This document shows, one piece after another, positions 7,384-15,934 of a stretch of DNA of 34,312 bases. A program made the translations under genes and the position numbers. This stretch comes from Thiomargarita sp. (GTDB taxonomy: Bacteria > Pseudomonadota > Gammaproteobacteria > Beggiatoales > Beggiatoaceae). How positions within the stretch are numbered: position 1 is the first letter of the stretch; every line of letters begins with the position of its first letter. The notes under the pieces are model-generated. The model saw only the letters and a list, made by a program, of their open reading frames with translations. It was not told where the DNA came from and searched no databases. Location of the stretch: assembly GCA_020726335.1 (NCBI GenBank), contig DYSU01000026.1, positions 1-34,312 of the forward strand, written 5' to 3'.

Positions 7384-9204
7384 ATGATTAGCAAGTTGCG
7401 CAATATAGCGATTATCGCCCATGTTGACCATGGCAAAACCACGTTGGTGGATAAACTGTTGGAGCAATCTGGCACATTGGGCGAACGTGCCGCGCCTGCT
7501 GAACGCATCATGGATTCCAACGATTTAGAAAAAGAGCGCGGCATCACCATTTTGGCCAAAAACACCGCGTTGCGTTGGCAAGATTACCTCATCAATATCG
7601 TTGATACCCCCGGCCACGCCGATTTTGGCGGTGAAGTTGAGCGGGTGTTGTCCATGGTCGATTCCGTGTTGTTGTTGATTGATGCCGTCGATGGCCCCAT
7701 GCCGCAAACCCGTTTTGTCACCCAAAAAGCCTTGGCCTGCGGTTTGTGTCCAATTGTGGTCATCAATAAAATTGACCGTGATGGCGCACGCACCAGTTGG
7801 GCATTAGACCAAACCTTTGATTTATTTGACCGTTTAGGCGCAAATGACAAACAATTGGATTTCCCCGTGGTCTATGCGTCAGGCATGTATGGCTATGCCA
7901 GTTTACACGAAGACGAACGCGGCGGTGACATGACCCCGTTGTTTGAAACCATCATCAACCATGTGCCTGCGCCCAATGTTGACCCCGATGCACCGTTTCA
8001 ATTGCAAGTCAGTTCATTGGATTATTCCAGCTATGTCGGCGTGATCGGCATCGGTCGCATCACCCGTGGGCGAATTAAAACCAACACCGCCGTGGCCATT
8101 GTCGGCAGCGATGCAATCAAACGCCAAGGCCGAATTTTACAAATTCTCAAATTCCATGGTTTGGAACGGGTGGAATTTTCCGAAGCCAGTGCAGGCGACA
8201 TCATCGCGTTTACTGGGGTTGCGCCGCTGTTCATTTCCGACACTTTATGCGACCCCAATCAGGTTGAAGCCTTGCCCGCCTTAAGCGTGGATGAACCCAC
8301 GGTCAGCATGACATTTCAAGTCAACAATTCCCCGTTTTCAGGCAAAGAAGGCAAGTATTTGACTTCGCGGCAAATTCGAGAACGTTTGCAACGCGAGTTG
8401 TTGCACAACGTGGCATTGCGCGTTGAAGACACCGAAGACCCCGATAAATTTTTAGTGTCAGGCCGGGGCGAATTGCATTTGAGCATTTTGATTGAAACCA
8501 TGCGCCGCGAAAAATATGAACTGGGCGTATCGCGGCCACAAGTGATTATGAAAGAAATCGACGGCCAGTTGTGCGAACCGTATGAACAATTGACGGTTGA
8601 CATCGAAGCGGGCAATCAAGGCGCGGTGATGGAACGGTTGGGTGAGCGCAAAGGCGAATTGCTCAACATGTTGCCCGATGGCAAAGGGCGGGTGCGGTTG
8701 GATTTTGTCATTCCTGCGCGTGGTTTAATCGGTTTTCGCACTGAATTTATGACAGCCACATCAGGCACAGGCTTGATTTATCATGTGTTTGACAAATACG
8801 CGCCTGTCAAAGCAGGCATCATCGGTGCGCGCAAAAACGGGGTGATGGTGGCCAATGGCCAAGGCAAAGCCTTGGGTTATGCCTTGTTCAATTTGCAAGA
8901 CCGTGGCCGCATGTTCATCAGCCCCAGCGATGAAGTTTACGAAGGCATGATTGTCGGCATTCACCTGCGTGACAATGATTTGGTGGTCAATCCGCTCAAA
9001 GCCAAACAATTGACCAATGTCCGCGCCTCAGGCAGTGACGAAAACATCATTTTAACCCCGCCGATTCGTTTCAGTTTGGAACAGGCGTTAGAATTCATCA
9101 ACGATGATGAACTGGTGGAAGTCACACCGTCGGCCATACGCTTGCGCAAAAAAACCTTGAGCGAAAGCGATCGCAAAAAAGCCAACCGCACTGCAAAAGT
9201 TTAA
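7384..9204 (+). CDS. typA: Ribosome-associated translational GTPase TypA/BipA
   Basis: TypA/BipA is an elongation-factor-like GTPase that binds the 70S ribosome and supports late large-subunit assembly and growth at low temperature or under stress. The 606-residue length is typical. The G domain shows AHVDHGKTT (G1, about 12-20), the RGIT switch-1 threonine, DTPGH (G3) and NKID (G4). The later EF-G-like domains and the BipA-specific C-terminal domain are recognisable from [29 protein letters not shown] and a closing stretch [16 protein letters not shown] lies 7 bases upstream of the ATG. It is monocistronic here: a stem-loop separates it from the gene before it, and gspJ converges on it with only 23 bases between the stops. 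Confidence 0.97.
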   Translation: MISKLRNIAIIAHVDHGKTTLVDKLLEQSGTLGERAAPAERIMDSNDLEKERGITILAKNTALRWQDYLINIVDTPGHADFGGEVERVLSMVDSVLLLIDAVDGPMPQTRFVTQKALACGLCPIVVINKIDRDGARTSWALDQTFDLFDRLGANDKQLDFPVVYASGMYGYASLHEDERGGDMTPLFETIINHVPAPNVDPDAPFQLQVSSLDYSSYVGVIGIGRITRGRIKTNTAVAIVGSDAIKRQGRILQILKFHGLERVEFSEASAGDIIAFTGVAPLFISDTLCDPNQVEALPALSVDEPTVSMTFQVNNSPFSGKEGKYLTSRQIRERLQRELLHNVALRVEDTEDPDKFLVSGRGELHLSILIETMRREKYELGVSRPQVIMKEIDGQLCEPYEQLTVDIEAGNQGAVMERLGERKGELLNMLPDGKGRVRLDFVIPARGLIGFRTEFMTATSGTGLIYHVFDKYAPVKAGIIGARKNGVMVANGQGKALGYALFNLQDRGRMFISPSDEVYEGMIVGIHLRDNDLVVNPLKAKQLTNVRASGSDENIILTPPIRFSLEQALEFINDDELVEVTPSAIRLRKKTLSESDRKKANRTAKV

Positions 9205-9227
9205 AAAAATCGAAGAAAACAACCCCT

Positions 9228-9881
9228 TTATTTTATTTGTTTGGGCGCAAGACGAACGTGTTCGTTGACTAAAATCAGGCTGACGATTTCTAAAGGGGGC
9301 AATTCTTCACCGCTTAAATGTAGTCGCACCGCTTTAGGTAAGCTCAAGCGTTCGCGGCCACTCCATTTTTGCAACCATTTGTTTTGATTGGCGGTTTCGG
9401 TGTTTTGGTTTTGAAGATTGTCATAAGCCAAATAGTCCAAATGCAGTTGATAGCCTGCAAACAACAGTATAGGTTGTTGTTCTTCAAGACGTTTTGTTGG
9501 ATTATCGGCATAGGCGGGAACGGTGCGCAATTCCACACCTTTGTCTTCACCTGCTTTGATTTGCCATGCGCTTAAACCTGCTTGGCGTGCAGGCGAGGCG
9601 GTGGAAACCCATGTTAAAGCTTGGTCATCGCCTTCAAAGTGAATATACGGCGTGTTTTTCTCGGTTTCGACATAATAATGCGGGTAAGCGGCCTGCAAAC
9701 TGGTGTCGATTTGCAACAAACCCAAGGTTAAATCCAATTGGTCATCAAGGCGTTGGCTGTTGCGTTGCCAGTCTTTCATCACCACATACATGCCGCCCGC
9801 CAACAAGCTCAACACCATGGCGGCCAAACTCATTGCCAGCAATAATTCCAATAAGGTGAAGCCCTGAACGCGGCGCATCAC
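9228..9881 (-). CDS. gspJ: Type II secretion minor pseudopilin, GspJ-like
   Basis: A 217-residue prepilin: a 7-residue leader MMRRVQG, then FTLLELLLAMSLAAMVLSLLAGGMYV with Glu at +5, so it should be processed by the prepilin peptidase. Size, the QRLDDQLDLTLGLLQIDTSLQ region and a beta-rich C-terminus with VRLHLSGEELPPLEIVSLILV match GspJ, which forms the pseudopilus tip with GspI, GspK and GspH. No gspI, gspK or gspH gene adjoins it. Its start overlaps the end of hda by 4 bases, so it is translated as the last gene of the hemX-hemY-hda run. A type IV pilus minor pilin (PilW-like) is the main alternative. Confidence 0.7.
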   Translation of the reverse strand: MMRRVQGFTLLELLLAMSLAAMVLSLLAGGMYVVMKDWQRNSQRLDDQLDLTLGLLQIDTSLQAAYPHYYVETEKNTPYIHFEGDDQALTWVSTASPARQAGLSAWQIKAGEDKGVELRTVPAYADNPTKRLEEQQPILLFAGYQLHLDYLAYDNLQNQNTETANQNKWLQKWSGRERLSLPKAVRLHLSGEELPPLEIVSLILVNEHVRLAPKQIK

Positions 9882-10576
9882 CGTTTTTTCAGTTGGCTTT
9901 GAATAAAAGCGATGCTCAACCGCTGTTTGCGCACCAACATCGCTTGGTCAAGTTGCTGTAAAAACGCCAGCAATTCATGGCTGTTGTGCTGGGCAAAATG
10001 TTTGAGAATGTATTGGGCGACAGGGGCAGGCAAGGCTAAACCGAGATTGTGCGCGGTTTGTTGCAAAAGTTCTTCTTGAGCTGAGGGTTTTAGGGGCGAC
10101 AATTGAAACACTCCGCCCCAAACCAAACGGGAAACCAAATCGTGCAATTGAAAATTCAATTGCGCCACAGCTTGATTGGCGGCGATGAGCAAGGGAATTT
10201 GCAAATCCAACACTTGATTGAACAAAGCAAACAGCGCGTGTTCCCAGTCTGCTTTGCCCGCGATGGCTTGAATGTCGTCCAAACACAGGCCATCAACCGC
10301 ACCCAAGTGCAATAACAGATCGGGCGATTCATCCAGCAATTGCGCCATGGGCAAATAAAGGGCCATTTTGCCGTGGGCTTGTAACCATTGCGTTGCCGCG
10401 TGCAGTAAATGGGTTTTGCCTGTGCCGCTGTCGCCCCACACATAAAACAAATGCGGTGGCCGGCCTGCTAAAATCGCTTGAATTTGTTGCAACACCGCGT
10501 CATTGCGGTCAGCGATATAATTGGCAAACGAAAATGAAGGTTGCACCAATTTTAAGTTGAGAGGCAGTTGTTGCAT
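9878..10576 (-). CDS. hda: DnaA-related regulatory inactivator Hda
   Basis: Hda binds the DNA-loaded sliding clamp and stimulates hydrolysis of DnaA-bound ATP, preventing over-initiation of replication. The 232-residue protein starts MQQLPLNLKL, where QLPLNL is the clamp-binding motif at residues 3-8. An AAA+ domain follows, with Walker A GDSGTGKT (48-55), Walker B LCLDDI and a sensor region LVSRLVWGGVFQL. It lacks the DNA-binding domain of DnaA, as Hda does. It begins 2 bases after the hemY stop and overlaps gspJ by 4 bases, so it is embedded in an operon. In many gammaproteobacteria hda lies beside uraA or purM instead. Confidence 0.88.
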   Translation of the reverse strand: MQQLPLNLKLVQPSFSFANYIADRNDAVLQQIQAILAGRPPHLFYVWGDSGTGKTHLLHAATQWLQAHGKMALYLPMAQLLDESPDLLLHLGAVDGLCLDDIQAIAGKADWEHALFALFNQVLDLQIPLLIAANQAVAQLNFQLHDLVSRLVWGGVFQLSPLKPSAQEELLQQTAHNLGLALPAPVAQYILKHFAQHNSHELLAFLQQLDQAMLVRKQRLSIAFIQSQLKKR

Positions 10577-10578
10577 GG

Positions 10579-11718
10579 TTAATCAGACGGGCAGGCTTGT
10601 TGATAATAGGCCACAGCTTGGTTGATTTCGCCCATTTGCACCATCAATTCGGCCAACGCTTGATGACATTGCGGCGATTTTTGCAAATTTAAACTGGATT
10701 CCAAATACTGTTGCGCCTTGCCCCACAAGCGGTTTTTCATAGACAACCGCCCCAAACACAACAGCAATTGCGGGTCGTTGTAATGTTTGCGAATCCATTT
10801 TTCTGCATGGTGCAACTGCTGGGCAAGGTCAAATTCAATTTTGCTGTACAACGGCAATAAATCGCTGTGCCAATCGCTTTCCAAGGTTTCACGCAACACG
10901 GCTTCCGCCGCTTGCACTTGTTGCTGGCGCAATAAAAAATTCACATAAGTGCGACACACGGCAGGCAACAAACGCAGATTTTTCGGCAATTTTTGCCAAA
11001 CAAACGGCAAGGCTTGATCTTGGGTGAGCAGGCCTTGTACCGTTTCCACTTCCAGCGTTTGGATTTGCGCTTGATTCAACGGCGTGTGTTTGCGCAACAA
11101 CGGCAACAGTTGCCACAACGCAAGCCATTGTTGGCGTTGAAAATACACTTGGCTGAGCAAATCCAATACCTGTGGATGCTGGGGGTATTGTTGCTGAAGC
11201 GCGCTGATGGTGGCCAGTGCATCGTTGTCTTGATTTTGCGCCAATTGCAATTGGGTTTGCCATAATTTAACAGCGATTTCATATTGTTGCGTGGCCAATG
11301 CGGCTTGTAAATGCTGGTCGCGCTGGGGCAAAAGCTGTTGTTGTTGCGCACCATAGGCGGCGGCGAGCAAATGCACGGTTTCAGGCGGATGTTGCAACAA
11401 TGATTTTTCCGCTTTTGTCCATTGCCCTTCAACCAACCATGCCAAGCCTTGCACCAAGCGGGTGTATTTTTTTTGTTCGTGTTTTTGTTGTTGGCGACTG
11501 CGCCAATAATCGCCAAAATGCCACAACAATGACAACAATCGCAACAACAGAGACAATACAAAAAAACTCAATAGAAACAATAAAATAAAAAAACTTAAAC
11601 TGGTTTCCAACGTCCAATGGCCATAACCCAACACCACAAACCCTGTGTCTTGCACTAAAAACCACACAGTGGCCACGGCCAAACTGATGGTGAGCAAAAT
11701 TAAAAAAAGTTTTTTCAT
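10579..11718 (-). CDS. hemY: HemY inner-membrane TPR protein
   Basis: HemY-type proteins (not the Bacillus oxidase of the same name) are inner-membrane proteins encoded with the porphyrin genes; their biochemical role is unclear but linked to heme synthesis. Two transmembrane segments (about 5-27 and 38-68) are followed by a cytosolic or periplasmic helical domain of TPR repeats, visible as repeated helical pairs rich in Gln and Leu (about 85-370). GYGHWTLETSLSFFILL near the second segment is characteristic of the HemY N-terminal family. Length 379 is normal. The ATG overlaps the hemX stop as ATGA. Glutamine content is very high throughout. Confidence 0.85.
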   Translation of the reverse strand: MKKLFLILLTISLAVATVWFLVQDTGFVVLGYGHWTLETSLSFFILLFLLSFFVLSLLLRLLSLLWHFGDYWRSRQQQKHEQKKYTRLVQGLAWLVEGQWTKAEKSLLQHPPETVHLLAAAYGAQQQQLLPQRDQHLQAALATQQYEIAVKLWQTQLQLAQNQDNDALATISALQQQYPQHPQVLDLLSQVYFQRQQWLALWQLLPLLRKHTPLNQAQIQTLEVETVQGLLTQDQALPFVWQKLPKNLRLLPAVCRTYVNFLLRQQQVQAAEAVLRETLESDWHSDLLPLYSKIEFDLAQQLHHAEKWIRKHYNDPQLLLCLGRLSMKNRLWGKAQQYLESSLNLQKSPQCHQALAELMVQMGEINQAVAYYQQACPSD

Positions 11719-12803
11719 TGCGCGCCCTCGGTGTTGGTGGGCGCGACAGCGGCGGGCTGTTGCAACATGGCCAATGTTTTTGAAATATCAGGCAAAACAG
11801 GGTTTAACACCACTTCTTGCCATTGGTTTAAACGGGTTTGCACGGTTTTAATTTCTGCCGCGTTGGTGTCGTAATAGGTGCGCAACAACTGCGTAATTGC
11901 TTGTAATTCTTGCTGAAAACTGGCTTGGTCGTGGCGTTGCAACTGCAACCTTGCCATGTCCAATTTGGCCTGCAAAGTTTGGCTCAACAAGGCGCGTTGG
12001 CTGGCTGACAACAGCCCGCGCTCGGCCTGTTCATTGTGGCGAATCACCACCAGTTGCCGTAATTCTTGCCATATCATCTGCGGTGTATGCGACCAATCAA
12101 CCGCAACGGCAGGTGATTCTTCTGTTTTTTCAATGCCTTGTCTGGTTTGCAGGCCTTGCAACAACGGCCAGTGCGGCACTTGCGTGGCATCGTGGGCTAA
12201 TTGCAAGTTCATGCCAATTAAATCAGGTTTTTCAATTAGTTGCAATTTTTCAATGTCTTGATTCAATTGCTGACGCACCAACAACAGTTCAGGGCTTTGC
12301 ATGTCGCGCAAACGCAAATCCGCCGCTTTTAACGCCGACAACGCCGCGTCAATGTCGTGCGCCAACAACAAATGTTGGTTGGCAATATAAAGCAACGTGC
12401 TGATTTCATTGATATTATGGCTTTGGTTGTCGTTGATTTGCCGTAACTGTTGATAAAAGCCTTGCACCGATAAATTTAAATTTTGTTGCTGTTGTTGGAT
12501 TTTTGCAACTTGGGCGGTTAATTGCGGCAACGCATCGGGCTGGGTTTGTTTTTCAATAAGGGGTTGAATTTGCGTGTTTAAATCAGCGATACGCTGTTCC
12601 AACGTTGTGGTTTGGTCATTTAGGGTTTGTTGGGTTTGCTGTAATTTCAACCACAAATCATAACTCAACCAAGCACCACCTGCCGCCATCGCCAATAATA
12701 ACAATAATAACAATAACTTGGAAAAAAAACGTTTTTTCGGTTTTGCGATAACGGCGGTGGTGTTATCAATTTTGTCCAATGGGTCTGCATTCTCGGTTGA
12801 CAT
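11715..12803 (-). CDS. hemX: HemX family protein (uroporphyrinogen-III C-methyltransferase-like)
   Basis: HemX family membrane proteins usually follow hemC and hemD; they are often labelled uroporphyrinogen-III methyltransferase but catalysis by this domain is doubtful. I start it at ATG 12803 (MSTENADP). An upstream ATG at 12857 adds 18 residues of non-typical sequence without a ribosome binding site. The protein has a cytosolic N-terminus, one transmembrane segment with a run of eight leucines (about 27-48), a coiled coil (about 50-120) and the HemX helical domain, including LLYIANQHLLLAHDIDAALSALKAAD. Neither hemC nor hemD is upstream; parA is, so the hem cluster has been split. Confidence 0.82.
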   Translation of the reverse strand: MSTENADPLDKIDNTTAVIAKPKKRFFSKLLLLLLLLAMAAGGAWLSYDLWLKLQQTQQTLNDQTTTLEQRIADLNTQIQPLIEKQTQPDALPQLTAQVAKIQQQQQNLNLSVQGFYQQLRQINDNQSHNINEISTLLYIANQHLLLAHDIDAALSALKAADLRLRDMQSPELLLVRQQLNQDIEKLQLIEKPDLIGMNLQLAHDATQVPHWPLLQGLQTRQGIEKTEESPAVAVDWSHTPQMIWQELRQLVVIRHNEQAERGLLSASQRALLSQTLQAKLDMARLQLQRHDQASFQQELQAITQLLRTYYDTNAAEIKTVQTRLNQWQEVVLNPVLPDISKTLAMLQQPAAVAPTNTEGAQ

Positions 12804-12860
12804 CGTAGGCTCGCATGTGAAGGCTTGAACGCATTTTACCTGATTTTCAGCCAACATTTC

Positions 12861-12890
12861 AGGATAAAAATCCTAAAGGTTAAAACCTTT
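12861..12890. repeat. Two back-to-back inverted repeats at the parA/hemX junction
   Basis: AGGAT-AAAA-ATCCT (12861-12874) directly abuts AAAGGTT-AA-AACCTTT (12875-12890). The second covers the last codons of parA and its TAG stop. On the minus-strand RNA they would form consecutive hairpins between parA and hemX. No proper T-run follows; they could slow transcription or set the mRNA boundary between the two genes. Confidence 0.5.
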
Positions 12891-13619
12891 GCGCAAGACT
12901 TGCCATAATTTTTCATAGGCTTGGGCGGCGGTGCTGTCAGGGGCATAGCTGGCAACAGGGGCGCGTTGCAAACCCATTTGTTCAATAACGCTGGCATAGG
13001 GAATTTCGATGCGCAACAAGCCTTTATAATCTTTGGGTAACGATTCGATGATCTCTTTGTGCAGGTTTTTGCGACGGTCAACCATGGAAAAAAAAGGCAT
13101 TAAACGCAAGTGTTTGAGGCTCTCTTGTTTGCAAAATTGCCTCAGTTGTTGCAAGGTGCGCAACGATAAGGTGGTGGGAATGACGGGGATCAACAAAGCT
13201 TCGGCGGCACAAAAAATATTCTCTGATAACAAAGAGATGCTGGGTGGGCAATCTAAAAATAGCACATCATAATTTTGCGCCAATGGCTTGAGTTTTTTTT
13301 GCAATTGTTGGGTTGGTTGGCTTGTACTGCTTAAACCAATGTCCAAATACCGATAAGAGAAATCAGCAGGCAATAAGTCTAAATTATTGAAATCTGTGCC
13401 TTTAATTAAATCGTCTAAATCTTTTTTGCCTTTTAATAAGCCGTCAGTGCCACCTTTAATTTTGGGTTTAATGCGAAAATAAAAACTGGCCGCACCTTGA
13501 GGGTCTAAATCCCAAATTAGCGTACGATAGCCCGCTTTTGCACATAAATAGCCTAAATTTACCGCAGATGCTGTTTTACCCACGCCGCCTTTGAGGTTGT
13601 AAACTGCGATGATTTTCAT
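12873..13619 (-). CDS. ParA-family (MinD/ParA) partition ATPase
   Basis: A 248-residue Walker-type ATPase that forms ATP-dependent dimers on DNA and can position cargo. It has the deviant Walker A KGGVGKT (residues 10-16, with both the signature Lys10 and the P-loop Lys15), the switch-like WDLDPQG (36-42) and the Walker B-type FLDCPPS. There is no helix-turn-helix N-terminal extension as in plasmid ParA and no parB nearby, so it is an orphan, like ParA relatives that position protein complexes. Its ATG overlaps the stop of the upstream CHAD gene (ATGA), the strongest hint to its cargo. The true chromosomal parA is normally beside parB and gidB, so this is probably a second copy. Confidence 0.85.
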   Translation of the reverse strand: MKIIAVYNLKGGVGKTASAVNLGYLCAKAGYRTLIWDLDPQGAASFYFRIKPKIKGGTDGLLKGKKDLDDLIKGTDFNNLDLLPADFSYRYLDIGLSSTSQPTQQLQKKLKPLAQNYDVLFLDCPPSISLLSENIFCAAEALLIPVIPTTLSLRTLQQLRQFCKQESLKHLRLMPFFSMVDRRKNLHKEIIESLPKDYKGLLRIEIPYASVIEQMGLQRAPVASYAPDSTAAQAYEKLWQVLRKGFNL

Positions 13620-15199
13620 GATTTATCCTCTTGTTCGGTATGAAACAGTTGGCTGAAACGGTTTTGCCATTGTTGGCTGGCAAATTCGTTAAAACATTGG
13701 GCAAAATCTTGACGGGTTTGTTGTTGTTGTTGCAGTAAATCGGCAGTTAAAATACCCATGGCCATCACCGTTTGGGTTGCATTGGGGGTTTCTTGCAATA
13801 ATTGTTGGGCAAAATGCTGTAATTTCTCAGATTGAACTTCAAAATCTTGAAAATTGCCCAAATTGTCTTGCAAACGTTTTAAGGCTTTAATCAGTGGCAC
13901 GATCTGTTTTTCTGGATACAAACTTTCAAAAAATTCGATTAAATAGCGCAATTTCTTGCCTGTTTTGCGTAAATCATGCAAAGCAACCGATGGGGTATCG
14001 GTGTCAATCGCTTGGCCGTCGCGCAACAGCCGTTGATACATTTTCCAAATGCGGTTGTTGGCCACGGTTAAAATGGGTTTTTCGGCATTTTTGGCGGTGT
14101 TATTGTCGCTTTTGTGGCTTAAGGCGGTTTGCCATTGGTCAATAATCGCCTGATATTTCGCGCTTTGCAGTTGTTCGGCCAAGGTTTTTTGCGCGCTTTG
14201 GTGATGTTGGCGTAAAAATTCATGCAATAAATCTAAATCTTGTTGAACCTTTTCAGGTAAACGGGCTTTATATTCGTCGAATTTGAGCAAATAAACGTCC
14301 ATATCACGCGTTTCGCTGGTAATTTGCCCCAGCCATGCAAAATGGGCTTGAAATTGTTCGATGGTGTCGGGATGGATGACCTGTTTAATTTGGTTGAGTG
14401 CGGAACGGGTGCGACGAATGGCCACGCGAAAATCGTGGAGAAATTCAGAATCTAAATCCGCGCACGTCCCCGCATGGTTATCCCGCATCATTTGCAATAA
14501 ACGGCTTAAAATGGCGTGCATCGCTTGTTGTGCGGGCATGTCGGCTGTCAGTTGCAAGTTCAATTTATTGCTGTAGCTGACAGGATTTTTGCCTTCGTGG
14601 TTGAGCAATAAATTGATAAGGGGTTGATTTTGCACGCTAACGTGGTATTCCAGTAACAATTCTTCCAGTCGTTTAACAGGTTTTTGATAGCCTTTAACAG
14701 GGAAAACCTGCAATAAACGGCAAATGATTTCGTTTTGCTCCATGGGTATACGACTGTATTGCGTAAACATTAAGCGTAAAATGATTTTTTGTTCATCATC
14801 TAAAATATTTAAAACTTGTTTTTGAATGTGAACTTGGATTTGTTCAATTAAAGCGCGCACGTTTAATAACGGTTTTAAGGTGTTTTTTAATGATAAGTCA
14901 TTAATTTCCCAAAAAAAACGCGGCATTTTTTTGATGGCAATACAGTGTTGTTGTTGGGGTGTTTGCCAAACGGCATGACACAGGTTTTTTTGAACAGATT
15001 TTTTTGAATGCTCAGTAAAAACAGTGTGTTGGGCAAGATAAAGCCGAGAATCAAAGCTGTCATAATAAGTGCGTTGCACTGTTTGCATTGAATCGGTTTG
15101 AACGGTGAAAATTTTCTGTAGTTTTTCTTGTAGTTTGAGCCAATCGCTCTCTTGTTGAAGTGCATAGCAGGTTGTATGGGGTTGTGGCATCATGGTCAT
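13616..15199 (-). CDS. CHAD domain protein with a divergent CYTH-like N-terminus
   Basis: CHAD (conserved histidine alpha-helical domain) proteins bind polyphosphate and in some bacteria sit on polyphosphate granules. I start at ATG 15199 (MTMMPQPHT), 5 bases after AAGGA, giving 527 residues; upstream codons run into transposon-derived DNA. Residues about 1-190 look like a decayed CYTH (triphosphate tunnel) domain: TYYDSFDSRLYLAQHTVF recalls the CYTH strand pair, but the ExExK motif is not evident. Residues about 230-510 are CHAD, with LHDFRVAIRRTRSALNQIKQV, SETRDMDVYLLKF and LHDLRKTGKKLRYLIEFFESLYPEK, the paired His and basic residues that bind polyphosphate. It overlaps parA by 4 bases. Inorganic triphosphatase activity is unlikely given the missing N-terminal motif. 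Confidence 0.85.
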   Translation of the reverse strand: MTMMPQPHTTCYALQQESDWLKLQEKLQKIFTVQTDSMQTVQRTYYDSFDSRLYLAQHTVFTEHSKKSVQKNLCHAVWQTPQQQHCIAIKKMPRFFWEINDLSLKNTLKPLLNVRALIEQIQVHIQKQVLNILDDEQKIILRLMFTQYSRIPMEQNEIICRLLQVFPVKGYQKPVKRLEELLLEYHVSVQNQPLINLLLNHEGKNPVSYSNKLNLQLTADMPAQQAMHAILSRLLQMMRDNHAGTCADLDSEFLHDFRVAIRRTRSALNQIKQVIHPDTIEQFQAHFAWLGQITSETRDMDVYLLKFDEYKARLPEKVQQDLDLLHEFLRQHHQSAQKTLAEQLQSAKYQAIIDQWQTALSHKSDNNTAKNAEKPILTVANNRIWKMYQRLLRDGQAIDTDTPSVALHDLRKTGKKLRYLIEFFESLYPEKQIVPLIKALKRLQDNLGNFQDFEVQSEKLQHFAQQLLQETPNATQTVMAMGILTADLLQQQQQTRQDFAQCFNEFASQQWQNRFSQLFHTEQEDKS

Positions 15200-15272
15200 G
15201 AACATCCTTAAGGTTATTTTTTGTCGATAGGCTCGTCTTCCACGCGCAATTGTTTGGAAACCCAACGTTGGA

Positions 15273-15462
15273 TTGACATCCTCTCCGCCCTTAACCTCAC
15301 GGTTGCCCGCTCATGCTGGGAAGGGCGGGAATTTCTTCCCCGTGCGTCCCACGGTTCGTCACACAATAGCAATATAATTTTTGCTTCGCAAGCGGCTTAT
15401 ATCTCTGCCCTGAAGAACGGCGTTTTTCGCGCGACGGATAAAGCCGCCCTTGTCAAACCCAT
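15273..15462 (-). mobile_element. IS200/IS605-like right-end remnant without tnpB
   Basis: Read on the minus strand, this stretch ends in GGGCGGAGAGGATGTCAA, which I recognise as the common terminus of many IS605/IS1341-type (tnpB) elements. Just before it is a strong stem: CCGCCCTT (15285-15292) with AAGGGCGG (15321-15328), and further upstream GAACCGTGGGACGCACGGGGAA, also typical of these ends and of the tnpB-associated omega RNA. No tnpB or tnpA gene remains. The minus strand from the rlmH stop is open for about 35 codons to a TGA, ending in ...KNYIAIV, which may be a tnpB scrap or chance. The left boundary of the element is not identified; it sits directly after rlmH and before the CHAD gene. 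Confidence 0.5.
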
Positions 15463-15466
15463 GTGC

Positions 15467-15934
15467 TTATTCACGGTGATAAGGGTGTTGATTCAATAAA
15501 CTCCACGCCCGATAGAGTTGCTCGGCCAACACCACCCGCACCAACGCATGGGGCAAGGTCAATGCCGACAATGACCAACGCAGATCAGCGCGTTGTAAAC
15601 AGTCGCTGGCCAAACCTTCTGGGCCGCCGATTAAAAAGGCCACGTTGCTGTGCTGTTGCCAATGATGGAGTTGCTCAGCCAATTGCACACTGCGCCAACT
15701 GTGGCCACGTTCATCCAACGCCACCACCTTCGCATGGACAGGAATTGCCGCCAACATTTTTTGCCCTTCTTGTTGTTGACAGCGGTCAATGGCCACATTT
15801 TTACTGCGTTTCTGCAAGGGAATTTCAATCAATTTGAGCGCAAACGCGCCGTTCAGCCGCTTGGCATAATCGTCAAAGCCTCGTTGCACCCACAACGGCA
15901 TTTTTTGCCCCACGCTGATGATATGTAATGCCAT
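15467..15934 (-). CDS. rlmH: 23S rRNA pseudouridine-1915 N3-methyltransferase
   Basis: RlmH methylates pseudouridine 1915 in helix 69 of 23S rRNA, using S-adenosylmethionine. From ATG 15934 it has 155 residues, the same as the Escherichia coli protein, and ends HPYHRE as RlmH does. Family signatures are visible: MALHIISVGQKMP at the start, FLIGGPEGL (SPOUT knot, SAM-binding loop) and LSALTLPHALVRVVLAEQLYRAW at the end. An in-frame TTG at 15937 would add one residue but the ATG shares its A with the pilU stop (TGATG), pointing to re-initiation. It is therefore cotranscribed with pilT-pilU; the more usual neighbours are rsfS and mrdA. Confidence 0.95.
   Translation of the reverse strand: MALHIISVGQKMPLWVQRGFDDYAKRLNGAFALKLIEIPLQKRSKNVAIDRCQQQEGQKMLAAIPVHAKVVALDERGHSWRSVQLAEQLHHWQQHSNVAFLIGGPEGLASDCLQRADLRWSLSALTLPHALVRVVLAEQLYRAWSLLNQHPYHRE

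Noticed and set aside
15221-15499. 92-codon plus-strand frame across the transposon scar
   Set aside because: It runs through the hairpin and the rlmH stop, has no domain pattern and is explained by the IS-like end on the other strand.
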